From Jaltomata sinuosa (taxonomy: Eukaryota; Streptophyta; Magnoliopsida; Solanales; Solanaceae): DNA of 64,000 nucleotides. The stretch lies in the NCBI GenBank assembly GCA_003996215.1, contig QJPP01004116.1:1-64000 (forward strand), written 5' to 3'. The notes beneath the pieces were generated by a model. That model was not told where the DNA came from and made no database searches. It worked only from the letters and a program-made list of their open reading frames with translations. Below are positions 1 to 11,427 of the stretch, in pieces; positions within the stretch are counted from its first letter, which is position 1; the number at the start of each line of letters is the position of its first letter. The translations under genes and the position numbers were made by a program.

Positions 1-1464
1 ACCTGAGATGACTTTCTACTGTTTTGACCCGGTTATGCCCGGGCACCCTTGGAAGGGTTTTTGAGATATTTTCCCACTACTTTAGTCCTGGACAGGGTCT
101 GGGCATGCATATTCGAGACTGGGTCTCTATCTTGATACCGGACTTGCTTCCGGACGACATGTTTTGATACTGAGTTTTAGTATGAGGTCTGGGACCTCCA
201 TGGACCTTGCCATCCGGGCCAGGGGCTTCGGGCTGCGTGTGCTGGAGGAGGGGGAGTATAACGTGCTGAGTGAGCAAAAGGTAATAACTAGAGGTTCTAC
301 AGCGAGCAGGCGGCTGTCTTCCAATGGAACCTACCTGCTATGGGGCAACCCGGATCCGAAAGCAGAGCCAGAAGGAGGAGGTCATACCAGAGAGATAAGA
401 CAGTATTCAACTTGAATCGTCAATCGCATACATACATTCATTGTTTGAGCTGCGCCACCTTGTTTGTTGTTGTTTTGATTGTAATACGACTCCCGGAACG
501 TATATGGGATGCCGGAGGGTTTGTTTTCACTTGTTTGTGTTCCTCGGTTGTATTGGGCGGCCGAGGGACTGTAGGTAGACTTTTGCTATTTACTTACGGA
601 ATTGTTCTCTATTATGGATAAGTATGAGATTGGTTACTGCTAGACTGTTAGTTTCTGGATTTGAGATTGATATGATTAGTTGAGTTTGATTCATGTCTCT
701 GAGCATGGCTATTATTACTCTTTCTCTCTTCTTCTTACACTTGAGGTTACCGGTATACCGTCCATTTCGTAAACTTATTTTGTATACACTGTTGTTGCAA
801 GGACCCTAGGTGCGTTATTTCTTACTCTCACCTGTGCCTATGGTGTGTATATTCTGCTTACTAGCCTCACATGTGGTTCTGTTGATTTCCCTCTAGGCTA
901 GTTCTTGTGTACCTTTCGTTGATTTCTGTGACTGCTTGCTTCTATTCTGTCTATTACTACGCTTTTATCTTATAGTGCCCAGTCGGCCTTAGTGTGGATA
1001 CCTACTGGGTACCTTATGCTTTCGCATTTGGTGCTCACCCCTCCCCCCTGCATCTTTGGGTGCAGATCCTAGCGTGGGCCATCATCGTTAGATCATTGTG
1101 ATTCGTGCTTGGAGATCTGTCGGGGACTACTTAAGACTGAGGGTGAGCTCTTGGCGATCGGAGCTTAGCCTTAGTTTATCTTTTGCTTCATGTACTCTAT
1201 TACCATCCAGAGACATCTGTATGTATAGCTTTGGTTTATTTGCACTCCAGGTATGTAGTTTGGCTCTGTACTATGATACCAGGTCTTGGGGTTTAGTTTA
1301 GTTTCCGCATACGTATATATTTATATCCGTGTTATCTATTTTATTCGTCTTGTTCCCTTATTTGCTCGATAGTAGCCCATTAATAACTGTTCTGGGCTAC
1401 GGGGATTGGTTCACCTACCGAGGGATTGTAGGTGCCATCATGACCGAGAAATTGAGTCGTGACA
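1..1464 (+). mobile_element. LTR 3' part, long-LTR chromovirus family (Tekay/Del-like)
   Basis: This is the last 1.4 kb of a long terminal repeat in plus orientation; position 1 matches about 29155 of the complete solo LTR at 27144-30540. It ends in the family terminus GTCGTGACA at 1464. Directly after it the same family starts in the opposite orientation from the middle of an LTR, which is what insertion of this copy into the minus-strand LTR at 1465-4129 would give. No coding capacity; the small ORFs here are chance. The rest of this copy lies left of the window. Confidence 0.85.
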
Positions 1465-4129
1465 ACAGAATAAAAGCAAGTAGTCACAGAAATCAATGAA
1501 AGGTACACAGGAACTAGCCCAGAGGGAAATCAACAGAACCGCATGTGAGGCTAGCAAGCAGAATATACACACCATAGGCACAGGTGAAAATAAGAAATAA
1601 CGTACCTGGGGTCCTTGCAATAACAGTGTATACATAATAAGTTTACGAAATGGACGGTATACCGGTAACCTCAAGTGTAAGAAGAAGAGAGAAAGAGTAA
1701 TGATAGGCATGCTCAGGGACATGAATCAAGCCCAACTAATCATATCAATCTCACACCCAGCAACTAACAGTCTAGCAGTAACCAATTTCATAATTAACCG
1801 TAAGAGGGAATAATTCTACAAGTAAATAGAAAGAGTCTACCTACAGTCCCTCGGCCACCCATACAACCGAGGAACACAAACAAGTGAATACAAACCCTCC
1901 GGCATCCCATACTACCGGAGCGTACAATCAACAAATAACTACCAAGGGTGGAGCCTCGAACAATGAATGATATTATGCATGAAGATCTCAAGTGCCATGG
2001 TATCTCTGTATGTACCTCCTCTGGCGCTGATCCGGCCCAGCAGGTAGGTTCCATGGAAGGACACTGTCCGTATACCTCTACTCCACCGTATACCCCTCCT
2101 CCGGCAAACGCAGCCCGTAGCCCCTGGCCCGGATGGCAAGGTCCATGGAGGTCCCATACCCCATACTAAAACTCAGTATCAGAACATGTCGTCCGGAAGC
2201 AAGTCCGGTATCAGGATGGAGACCCAGTCTCGAATATGCAATGCCCAGACCCTATCCAGGACTAAAGTAGTAGGAAAATGTCTCAAAAACCCCTCCAAGG
2301 GTGCCCGAGAATAACCGGGTCCAAACAGTAAAAAGCCATCTCAGGTGCTCGGTCCGACCGAGGCTAAAAATCATCTCAAGTAGAAAGAAAACTCAACTAG
2401 CACTCCGGCCCTGCCGATTCTAGCGTTAATCGTAAAACTGGTGATTTAAATCATAATTTTACTTTCTTTTACCCAAGAATATTCACAAGTTTAAATCAAA
2501 CCATTTCCAAATTATTTCCATCAAAAATGGGCCCCGCGGGCCATGCAAGGTTTAGAAAATGGTTCCAGTAGGCCCGAAGCCCCAACCATAGTAAAACATG
2601 TATAAACCTCTTTATATGCATGAATGGTATGATCAAACACAATAGCTGCCCAACAGCTCACAGGACCACAAGGGTAAATATAATATATCGGCAAATACTA
2701 CAAGCAACGGAGAAACAAAAGAAGGCGGACATGAATAAAGCGGTCGAGGTCTGTGGTACCAACCTAATAAACCAACCCAAGGATGCCCATTAATACAGTT
2801 TTATTCTATATATGCGGAGTCTAGGGAAAATAAATCGTAACCTACCTGTCGTCCGACGACAAGCTCGAACCTCTCCGAAAAGAAGCTCCGAAACGAAATC
2901 AAACTTGAACTCGGGCTTGAATAACTTGACGTCGATAATTGATTTTCTTTTCAATAATCAAATATCATATTAAATAATTTATTTTCCACATCAAATCCTC
3001 TAAGCGTGAGAAGTAACGCTATGCAGCATCTATATTTATATAGCAATGCTTATGCAGCAACCTACAAATATTGTTTTCATGCATTGTCTAATAAAATTGA
3101 GTGATACATGCATAGTAATATACATATATATATAAAAACTTCCAGCAAAGTCAAATGTTGCCAACAATCATTACTCTGCCACTACATGCTAACATATTGC
3201 CTAACTTTTGTTGTGCAATGCCTCCACTTCCACGTGGAAGTGCAGGTGGCAACCAATCCGACCCGTTAAGTATATACTCGGGTATTGCATAAATTCGTGG
3301 TAAAATAAATATAATATTTTAAATATACCATAATTCATAGAAAATTATTTCAAACAAAACCTACTATATTATAATAATAATTTTCAACATAACTAAATTT
3401 ACTATCTCCGTTAAAATATTACAATGTATAAAAACCTTATAAAATAAATACATATATCATTATATCGTAACAAAAATATTTTTCATAAACCTTTAAAATA
3501 TTTGAAAAGGCAATAATAATATAATTTTTACCAAATTCAACTTTTAAATAAAATATTTTCAAATACACGCACGATGCTAATAAAATTCTTAAGCCTAGGC
3601 TCGTAATTCACCAACGCACGATTTTGATACTCAAGAATTCTCTCGGGATCCTCCCTTATGTTTTATCACTGTTTTGGAACTGAAATGGCGTTTTAAAACG
3701 TGAAGTTGAGGCTTAAATCGAGTTTAACCCGACCCGGTTCGCAACCCGGCACGTAACCCATTTTCTGCCAGACAGTCCGCGGTAAAATAGTCATAACTTT
3801 TTACTCTGAGATCAGTTGTTACTGAGGTCTTGTGCATAGGAAACTAGACTCGTAGACCTTCGATTTGGTATTTCGGGGGACTTCTAACTATTTATATATT
3901 GAGAGAAAAGCTCCGAGACATTTTACCCAAAGTTCAGGAAATTTATTAAAGAACTTACGATAACTTTTGTCGATTTGCTTGACTTCAAAACTTATAATGC
4001 GACCAACCAAATGGACCCAACACCGAAATACCGGTCCTGACGAGCCTTAAGTGACTTGGGGCCGCTACAAACAAGCTCCAACGGTTCAAGGAAAACATAT
4101 ACGTGGAAATAACCGGAAGGGTCATTACA
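1465..4129 (-). repeat. 3' LTR of the minus-strand chromovirus (interrupted)
   Basis: The LTR starts (reading leftwards) with TGTAATGACC at 4129 and follows the solo LTR at 27144 down to an internal point equivalent to about 30031 (near TCTATTCTGT). There it stops against the end of the plus-strand LTR at 1464. About 500 bp of its 3' end is therefore not in the window. It contains an 18-bp perfect palindrome with a G-box at 3225-3242. The rest is non-coding and AT-rich around 2930-3560. Confidence 0.88.
3225..3242. promoter_or_regulatory. 18-bp perfect palindrome around CACGTG (G-box) in the LTR
   Basis: CACTTCCACGTGGAAGTG is its own reverse complement. The CCACGTGG core is kept in the other long-LTR copies (near 12350 and 27990), although the outer arms are not perfect there. 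CACGTG is the classical plant G-box bound by bZIP and bHLH dimers. A regulatory role in the LTR is inferred, not shown. Confidence 0.45.
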
Positions 4130-4190
4130 TCATCCACTACTAAAAAGGACTTTCGTCCTTGAATGTCAAGGTCAAGGGGGTACCTGAAGG

Positions 4191-5289
4191 CTAAAATAGC
4201 TGCGGATACTGATCCCTCATATATATCTCAGTCTCCCAGGTAGCCTTCTTGACTGGATGGTGCCTCCACTGAACCTTAACAACCGGGATCTCTCGAGACC
4301 TCAATCTCCTGACATCCCTGGCCAAAATAGCTGTCGGCTCCTCAACAAAGGCTAAACCCTCATCCAACTGAACTGAATCCCACTGCAACACATCAGACTC
4401 ATCTGGGACATACCGACGCAACATCGAAACATGAAATACAGGATGTATAGCTGAAAAAATCGGAGGTAAGGCTAACTGATAGGCAACGCTACCAACCCTC
4501 TGCAGAATCTCAAACGGCCCAATGTACCTGGGGATAAGCTTGCCCCGCCTACCAAATCTCATCACGCCCTTCATGGGCGATACACGGAAAAACACCAAGT
4601 CACCGACACTAAACTCGAAGGCACGAAGCCTATGATCAGCATAACTCTTCTGCCTGCTCTGAGCTGCCCGAAGTCTGTCCTGAATCACTTGGACTCGGTC
4701 TAGGGAATCTCGAAGAAAATCTGTGCTCTGTGGCCCAGCACTAAAACCATCAAACCAACCTACCGGTGATCTGCAACGCCTTCCATACAAAGCCTCAAAA
4801 GGTGCCATGCCGATACTCGAATGGAAGCTGTTATTATAAGCAAACTCTGCCAAGGGAACAAACTGATCCCAAGAACCTCCAAAGTCAAGAACACAGGCTC
4901 GAAGCATGTCCTCCAGGACCTGAATGGTCCTCTCGGACTGGCTATCTGTCTGAGGGTGGAAAGCGGTACTAAGATGAACCTCTGTACCCAAATCTCGCTG
5001 AATAGCCCTCCATAACTGAGATGTGAACTGAGTGCCACGGTCTGAAATGATAGAAGCTGGGACCCGACAATAAATGTGCTGACTTAGTCATCCTATCAAC
5101 AATCACCCATATGGAATCAAACCCATGAGAAGTACGAGGCAAACCAACAACGAAGTCCATAGTAATCCCTTCCCACTTCCACTCAGGAATGGGAAGTCGC
5201 TGCATCAAACCACCAAGTCTCATGTGCTTGAACTTAACCTGCTGACAGTTCAAGGATCGAGATACAAACTCCGCTATATCATGCTTCAT
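4191..5289 (-). pseudogene. Integrase core and chromodomain, chromovirus pol 3' end (broken)
   Basis: The frame covering 5289 to 4969 carries the start of the integrase core (TMDFVVGLP, then VDRMTKSAH). About 70 bp seen in the plus-strand copy (10415-10485) is deleted near 5075. This shifts the frame and removes the clean SDRGTQF block with the second catalytic Asp. The 266-residue frame at 4991-4191 then gives the block with the third acidic residue (HPQTDSQSERT), the long GPFEIL-type C-terminal domain, and a chromodomain ending in VKVQWRHHP and KATWE. The chromodomain is thought to steer integration to marked heterochromatin. The enzyme cannot work because of the deletion and frameshift. 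Confidence 0.92.
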
Positions 5290-5295
5290 ACCACT

Positions 5296-5982
5296 CTACA
5301 AGTAAAGCTGTCTCAAGTCTCTATACATCTTTGTTGTGCCAGGGTGAATGGAGTATCTAGTACAATGTGCCTCATGAAGTATCAACTGAATCAAATCACT
5401 AATCCTCGGAACACAAAGGCGACTATAAAACCTTAGAACCCCATCTGAATCTAGAGTAGCCCGACTGGTCTCACCCTGAACAACCCGATCACGAAGGTCA
5501 CACAACTGCTGATCCTCAAACTGACGGCTTTGAATCTGATCAACCAAAGTAGAACGAACCTCAATACTGGCAAGAACTCTGCTAGGATCCGACAGGTCAA
5601 GCCTAACCAAACGGTTAGCCAAGGACTGGATGTCCAAGGCTAATGGTCGCTCTGAAACTGAAAGAGAAGCTAGGCTACCCATACTCACCGCCTTCCAGCT
5701 CAAGGCATCCGCTACCACGTTTGCCATGCCCAGATGATACAGAATAGTGAAGTCATAGTCCTTCAGTAACTCGACCCATCTCCTCTGTCTCGAGTTCAAC
5801 TCCCTCTGACTCGTGATATACTGAAGACTACGGTGATCGGTGAAGATATCACAGTGAACTCCATATAAGTAATGCCTCCAGATCTTGAGCGCGAAAACTA
5901 CCGCCGCCAACTCTAAGTCATGAGTGGGGTAGTTGCGCTCGTGAACCTTCAGCTGCCTCGACGCATATGCTATTACTCGACC
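5296..5982 (-). pseudogene. RNase H end and integrase zinc-binding domain (minus chromovirus)
   Basis: The frame at 5910-5296 starts within the RNase H domain (LELAAVVFALKIWRHYLYG, then FTDHRSLQYI, VADALS) and runs into the integrase HHCC module (HEAHCTRYSIHP). The paired cysteines are at LNCQQVK, and the first Cys reads Ser (SRSLNC) where the plus-strand copy has Cys. A stop follows YL just before the integrase core. RNase H removes the RNA strand during reverse transcription; the HHCC module helps integrase assemble. The changed Cys suggests loss of zinc binding. Confidence 0.88.
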
Positions 5983-6967
5983 CTACTGCATCAACGCACA
6001 ACCAAGACCAACCCCAGAAGCATCACAATACACGGAGAAGCTCTGACCCTCAACCGGCAAAGTTAAAACTGGAGCTGAAGTCAATAAGGCCTTAAGCCTC
6101 TGGAAGCTATCCTCACACTGATCCGACCATTGAAATGGGACATCCTTCCTAGTCAGCATAGTCAAGGGTGCTTCTATGGAAGAAAATCCCTCAACGAACC
6201 ATCTATAGTAACCAGCTAACCCAATAAAACTACGAACCTCACTAACAGTAGTAGGTCTAGGCCACTCACAAACCGCTGAAATCTTTCCCGGATCAACCCT
6301 AATCCCATCTTTAGACACCACGTGCCCTAGGAATGCAACTGACTCAAGCCAAAACTCGCACTTTGAGCACTTGGCATAAAGCCGATGATCTCTCAAAGTC
6401 TGGAGTATAACTCTCAAGTGCTGCTCATGCTCATCTCTACTACGCGAGTATACCAAGATGTCGTATATAAAAAACTATCACAAATGGTCCAAATACGGGC
6501 CAAGAACCCTGTGCATCAAGTTCATAAAGGCTGCGGGGGCATTAGTCCAACCCAAAAGACATCACAGGAACTCATAATGGCCATAACGTGTCCTGAATGC
6601 TGTCTTAGGGATGTCCTCCGCCCTAATCCTCAGCTGTTGGTAGCCAGACCTCAATCAATCTTTGAAAACACGACTGAACCCTGAAGCTGGTCAAACAAAT
6701 CATCAATCCTCGGCATCGGATACCTATTCTTCACTGTCACCGTATTCAGCTGGCGATAATCAATAAACATGCGCATCGACCCATCCTTCTTCTTCACGAA
6801 GAGAACAGGAGCACCCCAAGGTGACACACTAGGTCTAATAAACCCCTTAGCTAACAGATCCTGGAGCTGCTCCTTAAGCTCCCTCAACTCAGCAGGAAGC
6901 CATACGATAAGGAGAAATAGAAATGGGCCTAGTGCCCGGCTCCAACTCAATAGCAAAATCAATATCT
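5983..6967 (-). pseudogene. Reverse transcriptase, minus chromovirus (catalytic FIDD destroyed)
   Basis: The 5' part reads KGFIRPSVSPWGAPVLFVKKKDGS then IDYRQLN and PMPRIDDLFDQLQG, the standard gypsy RT fingers. Between about 6650 and 6457 the frame is lost. The strand that reads VIVFIDDMLVYS in the plus copy is scrambled here by small indels near 6465, so the catalytic aspartates are gone. From 6456 a clean 157-residue frame continues with the thumb and connection (FLGHVVSKDGI, FIGLAGYYRWF) and the start of RNase H (YCDASGVGLGCALMQ), where a stop sits before GRVIAYASRQL. Confidence 0.92.
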
Positions 6968-6969
6968 CT

Positions 6970-8129
6970 CTCAGGTGGAAGGCCTGGCAGGTCGGTAGGA
7001 ACACATCGAGGAAGTCTCTAACCAAAGGAACAGACTCAGGGGAAGTGGGGTCAGCACTAACATCTCGGACATATGCTAGATAAGCTAAACACCCACGGGC
7101 AATCAACTTCCTAGCTCGAAGACAAGAGATGATCCCAGATGGTGCATGGCTAACAGAACCCTGCCACACAACCGGGGATACACCGGGCACAACTATGGTA
7201 ATGGTCTTGGCATAACAATCCAAAACCACACGGTGAGGGGATAACCAGTCCATGCCCAGTATCACATCAAAATCTAGCATATCAAGAATCATCAAATCAC
7301 CCCAAGTCTCTGAATCACCAACAGATAGCATACAGGATCTCACAATCCGATCCACTACTAAAGAATCTCCTACTGGGGTCGAAACAGAAACAGGAACAGA
7401 TAATGGCTCACTAGCCAACCCCAAACAAGGCACAAAGTAGGAAGATACATATGAACAAGTGGATCCAGGATAAAATAAAGCCATAGCAGACTGATGGCAC
7501 ACAGAAATCGTACCTGTAATCACAGCATCTAAGGCCTCTGCCTGTGGTCTCCTAGGGACCGCGTAAAACTGACAACGACCTCCACTTGCCCGACCGCCAT
7601 CCCTACCACCTGCTCTGCCGCGTGGAGCACCACCTTTACTCTGACGACCACCCCCTCTAGCTGGGGGCTGAACTACTCGTAAAGGCTCGGCCAACTGAAC
7701 TGTACCCTGCTGAGGGCAATCTCTAGCAAAATGACCGATCCCACCACAAGTAAAACAAACCCCTGGCGGCCTACTCAGTCGAGATGAACCAGAAGATCCT
7801 GCATAACCACCACGGCCTGATGCCCCAAAAACTGTACCCCTCGAAGATTGGCCGCCATAGCCCTGATGGCTGCCCTGACCCTGCTTGAACTGGGTACTAC
7901 CGAAAGTCTGAAGGGAAGCCTGGACCGGTCGGCTGGACTGACCCTGGTACTGCTGTAGCTGATAACTCCAGCTCCACTGGCCAGGACCTCTATCGCCATA
8001 TCTGGAACCACAGTAGACACCCTGATGTCGAGGTCTCTTATCTCTGGACCCCTGATCATGTCGCTGTAAGTCCTCCACAGTGCGGGCATAGTCTACGATA
8101 GCCTGAAATGACTGACCAGTGGCAACCAA
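6970..8129 (-). pseudogene. Gag zinc knuckle and retropepsin-type protease (minus chromovirus)
   Basis: From 8129 leftwards: a Gln/Gly/Ser-rich tail, a CCHC knuckle CFTCGGIGHFARDC that binds element RNA, an Arg/Gly-rich basic stretch, then the protease. Its active site reads LFYPGSTCSYVS; the family normally has Asp where Tyr stands, so the catalytic residue is lost. ILGMDWL downstream is the usual flap-side motif. The last part, before the RT, passes through two compensating frameshifts at about 6900-6985. The ORF is otherwise open from 8129 to 6651, showing gag and pol were one reading frame. Confidence 0.9.
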
Positions 8130-8141
8130 TATCTCAGCTGG

Positions 8142-8519
8142 CTACCTGATCTCTGGCCTCAAACCCCATACAAATCTGCGAATTATATCTGCCTCGGTAG
8201 GAATGATCATAGCTCCGAACGGTGCTAGCTGATGAAAATGGATCTCATACTCCAAGATAGTCATAGACCCCTGTACAAGGTGAGTAAACTGCTCCCTGTG
8301 ATGCTCCCGATCACTTTGGGGTAGGAACTTGGCCATAAAGGCCTCATAAAACTCAGACCAGGTCAAAAGAGGTGACGACGGTGGTCTACAAGCAACCTGG
8401 GCCCTCCACCATAACTTCGCTGGACCCTCAAACTGATAGGTAGTATAACTAACCCCGTGAGTCTCCAACAAACCCAAATGATGCAACATCTCCTCACAGG
8501 TAGTAATAAAGTCATGTGC
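8142..8519 (-). pseudogene. Gag capsid-like region, N-terminally truncated
   Basis: From 8519 leftwards the frame encodes the usual gypsy gag core: FEGPAKLWWRAQVACRP, then WSEFYEAFMAKFLPQ and REQFTHLVQGSMTILEYE, then FVWGLRPEIR. This is the retrotransposon Gag domain that forms the particle shell. A stop at about 8139 separates it from the zinc-knuckle frame. Residues read to the right of about 8519 belong to the plus-strand RT leader in another frame, so the gag N-terminus is absent. Confidence 0.88.
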
Positions 8520-8586
8520 GAGAGATATTGATTTCGCTATTGAGCTAGACTCGGGCACTAGGCCCATTTCTATTTCTCCTTACCGT

Positions 8587-9673
8587 ATGGCTCCGACTGA
8601 GTTGAGGGAGCTTAAAGAGAAGCTCCAGGAGCTGTTAGCTAAGGGGTTTATTAGACCTAGTGTGTCACCTTGGGGCGCTCATGTTCTCTTCTTGAAGAAG
8701 AAGGATGGGTCGATGCGCATATGTATTGATTATCAGCAGCTGAATAGGGTGATAGTGAAGAATAGGTATCTGATGCCGAGGATTGATGATTTGTTTGACC
8801 AGCTTCAGGGTTCAATCGTATTTTTGAAGATTGATTTGAGGTCCGGCTACCATCAGTTGAGGATTAAGGAGGAGGACATCCCTAAGACAGCATTCAGGAC
8901 ACGTTATGGCAATTATGAGTTCCTGGTGATGTCTTTTGGATTGACTAATGCCCCTGAAGTGTTTATGAACTTGATGCACATGGTTCTTGGCCCGTATTTG
9001 GACTCATTTGTGATAGTTTTTATAGACGACATGTTGGTATACTCACGTAGTAGAGATGAGCATGAGCAGCACTTGAGGGTTATACTCCAGACTTTGAGAG
9101 ATCATCGGCTTTATGCCAAGTTCTCAAAGTGCGAGTTTTGGCTTGAGTCAGTTGCATTCCTAGGGCACGTGGTATCTAAGGATGGGATTAGGGTTGATCC
9201 GGGAAAGATTTCAGCGGTTTGTGAGTGGCCTAGACCTACTACTGTTACTGAGGTTCGCAGCTTTATTGGGTTAGCAGGTTACTACAGACGGTTCGTTGAG
9301 GGATTTTCTTCCATAGCAGCACCCTTGACTATGCTTACTAGGAAGGATGTCCCATTTCAGTGGTCGGATCAGTGTGAGGATAGCTTCCAGAGGCTTAAGG
9401 CCTTATTGACTTCAGCTCCAGTTTTGACTTTGTCGAATGAGGGTCAGAGCTTCTCCGTGTATTGTGATGCTTCTGGTGTTGGTCTTGGTTGTGTGTTGAT
9501 GCAGCAGGGTCGAGTAATAGCATATGCGTCGAGGCAGCTGAAGTGTCACGACGAGCGCAACTACCCTACTCATGACTTAGAGTTGGCGGCAGTAGTTTTC
9601 GCAAGATCTGGAGGCATTACCTATATGGAGTTCACTGTGATATCTTCACCGATCACCGTAGTCTTCAGTATAT
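8587..9673 (+). pseudogene. Reverse transcriptase and RNase H start, plus chromovirus
   Basis: A long frame encodes the whole RT: AKGFIRPSVSPWGA, LKKKDGSM, IDYQQLN, then SGYHQLRIKEEDI with YGNYEFLVMSFGLTNAP, and the catalytic block VIVFIDDMLVYS (FIDD in place of YxDD, normal for gypsy). It continues with FLGHVVSKDGI and FIGLAGYYRRF and into RNase H (YCDASGVGLGC, YASRQL, LELAAVVFA). At about 9600 a small deletion shifts the frame, so residues after VVFA are not native. This is the best-preserved polymerase in the window. Confidence 0.93.
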
Positions 9674-10187
9674 CATGAGTCAGCGGGAGTTGAACTCGAG
9701 GCAGAGGAGATGGGTCGGTTTACTGAAGGACTATGACTTCACTATTCTGTATCATCCGGGCAAGGCGAACGTAGTAGCGGATGCCTTGAGTCGGAAGACA
9801 GTGAGTATGGGTAGCCTAGCTTCTCTTTCAGTTTCAGAGCGACCATTGGCCTTGGACATCCAGTCCTTGGCTAATCGTTTGGTTAGGCTTGACTTGTCGG
9901 ATCCTAGCAGAGTTCTCGCCAGTGTTGAGGTTCGTTCTACTTTGATTGATCAGATTCAGGGCCGTCAGTTTGAGGATCAGCAGTTGTGTGACCTTCGTGA
10001 TAGGGTTGTTCAGGGTGAGACCAGTCGGGCTACTCTAGATTCAGATGGGGTTCGGAGATTTGATAGTCGCCTTTGTGTTCCGAGGGTTAGTGATTTGATT
10101 CAGTTGATACTTCATGAGGCACATTGTACTAGATACTCCATTCACCCTAGCACAGCAAAGATGTATAGAGACTTAACACAGCTTTAG
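9600..10187 (+). pseudogene. RNase H end and integrase zinc module, plus chromovirus
   Basis: After the frameshift the native frame continues with the RNase H end (SQRELNSRQRRWV, YHPGKANVVADALSRK), a linker (SLASLSVSERPLALD) and the HHCC module (HEAHCTRYSIHP). A stop after LTQL at about 10185 interrupts it just before the KRDIAEFVSRCLNCQQVK cysteine pair. All zinc ligands are present here, unlike in the minus-strand copy. Confidence 0.88.
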
Positions 10188-10199
10188 TGGTGGAGTGGT

Positions 10200-11420
10200 A
10201 TGAAGCGGGATATAGCAGAGTTCGTATCTCGGTGCTTGAACTGCCAGCAGGTTAAGTTCGAGCACATGAGACCTGGTGGTTTGATGCAGCGACTTCCCAT
10301 TCCTGAGTGGAAGTGGGAAGGGATTACTATGGACTTCATTGTTGGTTTGCCTCGTACTTTTCATAGGTTTGATTCCATATGGGTGATTGTTGATAGGCTG
10401 ACTAAGTCAGCACATTTCTTGCCGGTTCAGACTTATTATGGTGCAGAGAGGTTAGCTCAGATCTACCTTCGTGAGATTGTTTGATTGCATGGGGTCCCAG
10501 CTTCTATCATTTCAGACCGCGGCACTCAGTTCAAATCTCAGTTCTGGAGGGCTATTCAGTGAGATTTTGGTACAGAGGTTCATCTTAGTACCGCTTTCCA
10601 CCCTCAGACAGATGGCCAGTCCGAGAGGACCATTCAGATTTTGGAGGACATGCTTCGAGCCTGTGTTCTTGACTTTGGAGGTTCTTGGGATCAGTTTGTT
10701 CCCTTGGCAGAGTTTGCTTATAATAACAGCTTCCATTCGAGTATCGGCATGGCACCTTTTGAGGCTTTGTATAGCAGGCGTTGCAGATCACCAGTAGGTT
10801 AGTTTGATGGTTTTAGTGTTGGGCCACAGAGCACAGATTTGCTTCGAGATTCCTTAGACCGAGTCCGAGTGATTCAGGATAGACTTCGGGCAGCTCAGAG
10901 CAGGCAAAAGAGTTATGCTGATCGTAGGCTTCGTGCCTTGGAGTTTAGTGTCGGCGACTTGGTGTTTCTCCGTGTATAGCCCATGAAGGGAGTGATGAGA
11001 TTTGGTAGGCGGGGCAAGCTTAGCCCCAGGTACATTGGGCCGTTTGAGATTCTGCAGAGGGTTGGTAGCGTTGCCTATTAGTTAGCCTTACCTTCGATGT
11101 TTTCAGCTATACATCCTGTATTCTATGTTTTGATGTTGCGTCGGTATGTCCCAGATGAGTCTCATGTGTTACAGTGGGATTCAGTTCAGTTGGGTGAGGG
11201 TTTAGCCCTTGTTGAGGAGCCGGCAGCTATTTTGGCCAGAGATGTCAGGAGATTGAGGTCTCGAGAGATCCCAGCTGTTAAGGTTTAGTGGAGGCACCGT
11301 CCAGTCAAGGAGGCTACCTGGGAGACTGAAAGAGATATGCGGGATCAGTATCCGCAGCTATTTTATCCTTCAGGTACCCCCTTGACCTTGACTTTCGAGG
11401 ACGAAAGTCCTTTTTAGTAG
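10200..11420 (+). pseudogene. Integrase core and chromodomain, plus chromovirus (six or more stops)
   Basis: One reading frame can be followed from KRDIAEFV (10200) to the terminal GTPLTLTFEDESPF just before the LTR. It contains MDFIVGLP, SDRGTQF and the HPQTDGQSERT block, so the DDE residues are present. In-frame stops occur at about 10482, 10560, 10800, 10976, 11080 and 11286. At most of these the minus-strand copy keeps a sense codon (Arg, Trp, Ser, Gln, Gln). Most are explained by a single C-to-T or G-to-A change. The chromodomain ends in EATWETE and RDQYPQLF. Confidence 0.92.
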
Positions 11421-11427
11421 TGGATGA

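Larger units (their letters stand above)
1465..8519 (-). mobile_element. Truncated Ty3/gypsy chromovirus, minus strand
   Basis: Reading leftwards the order is gag, zinc knuckle, protease, reverse transcriptase, RNase H, integrase, chromodomain, 3' LTR. That order and the C-terminal chromodomain identify a chromovirus, and the very long LTR suggests the Tekay/Del lineage. The 5' LTR, primer site and gag N-terminus are missing because the copy ends at about 8519, where it joins a plus-strand copy of the same family. Several frameshifts, a lost protease catalytic residue and a destroyed RT active site make it inactive. Confidence 0.9.

Noticed and set aside
482..495. TAATACGACTCCC resembles the start of the phage T7 promoter
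   Set aside because: Only the first 11 bases fit. Other copies of the LTR read ATTATACGCTCCGGTAG here, so it arose by point changes in an LTR.
1464..1465. Autointegration product
   Set aside because: An LTR end against internal LTR sequence could arise so, but ordinary insertion of one copy into another explains it more simply.
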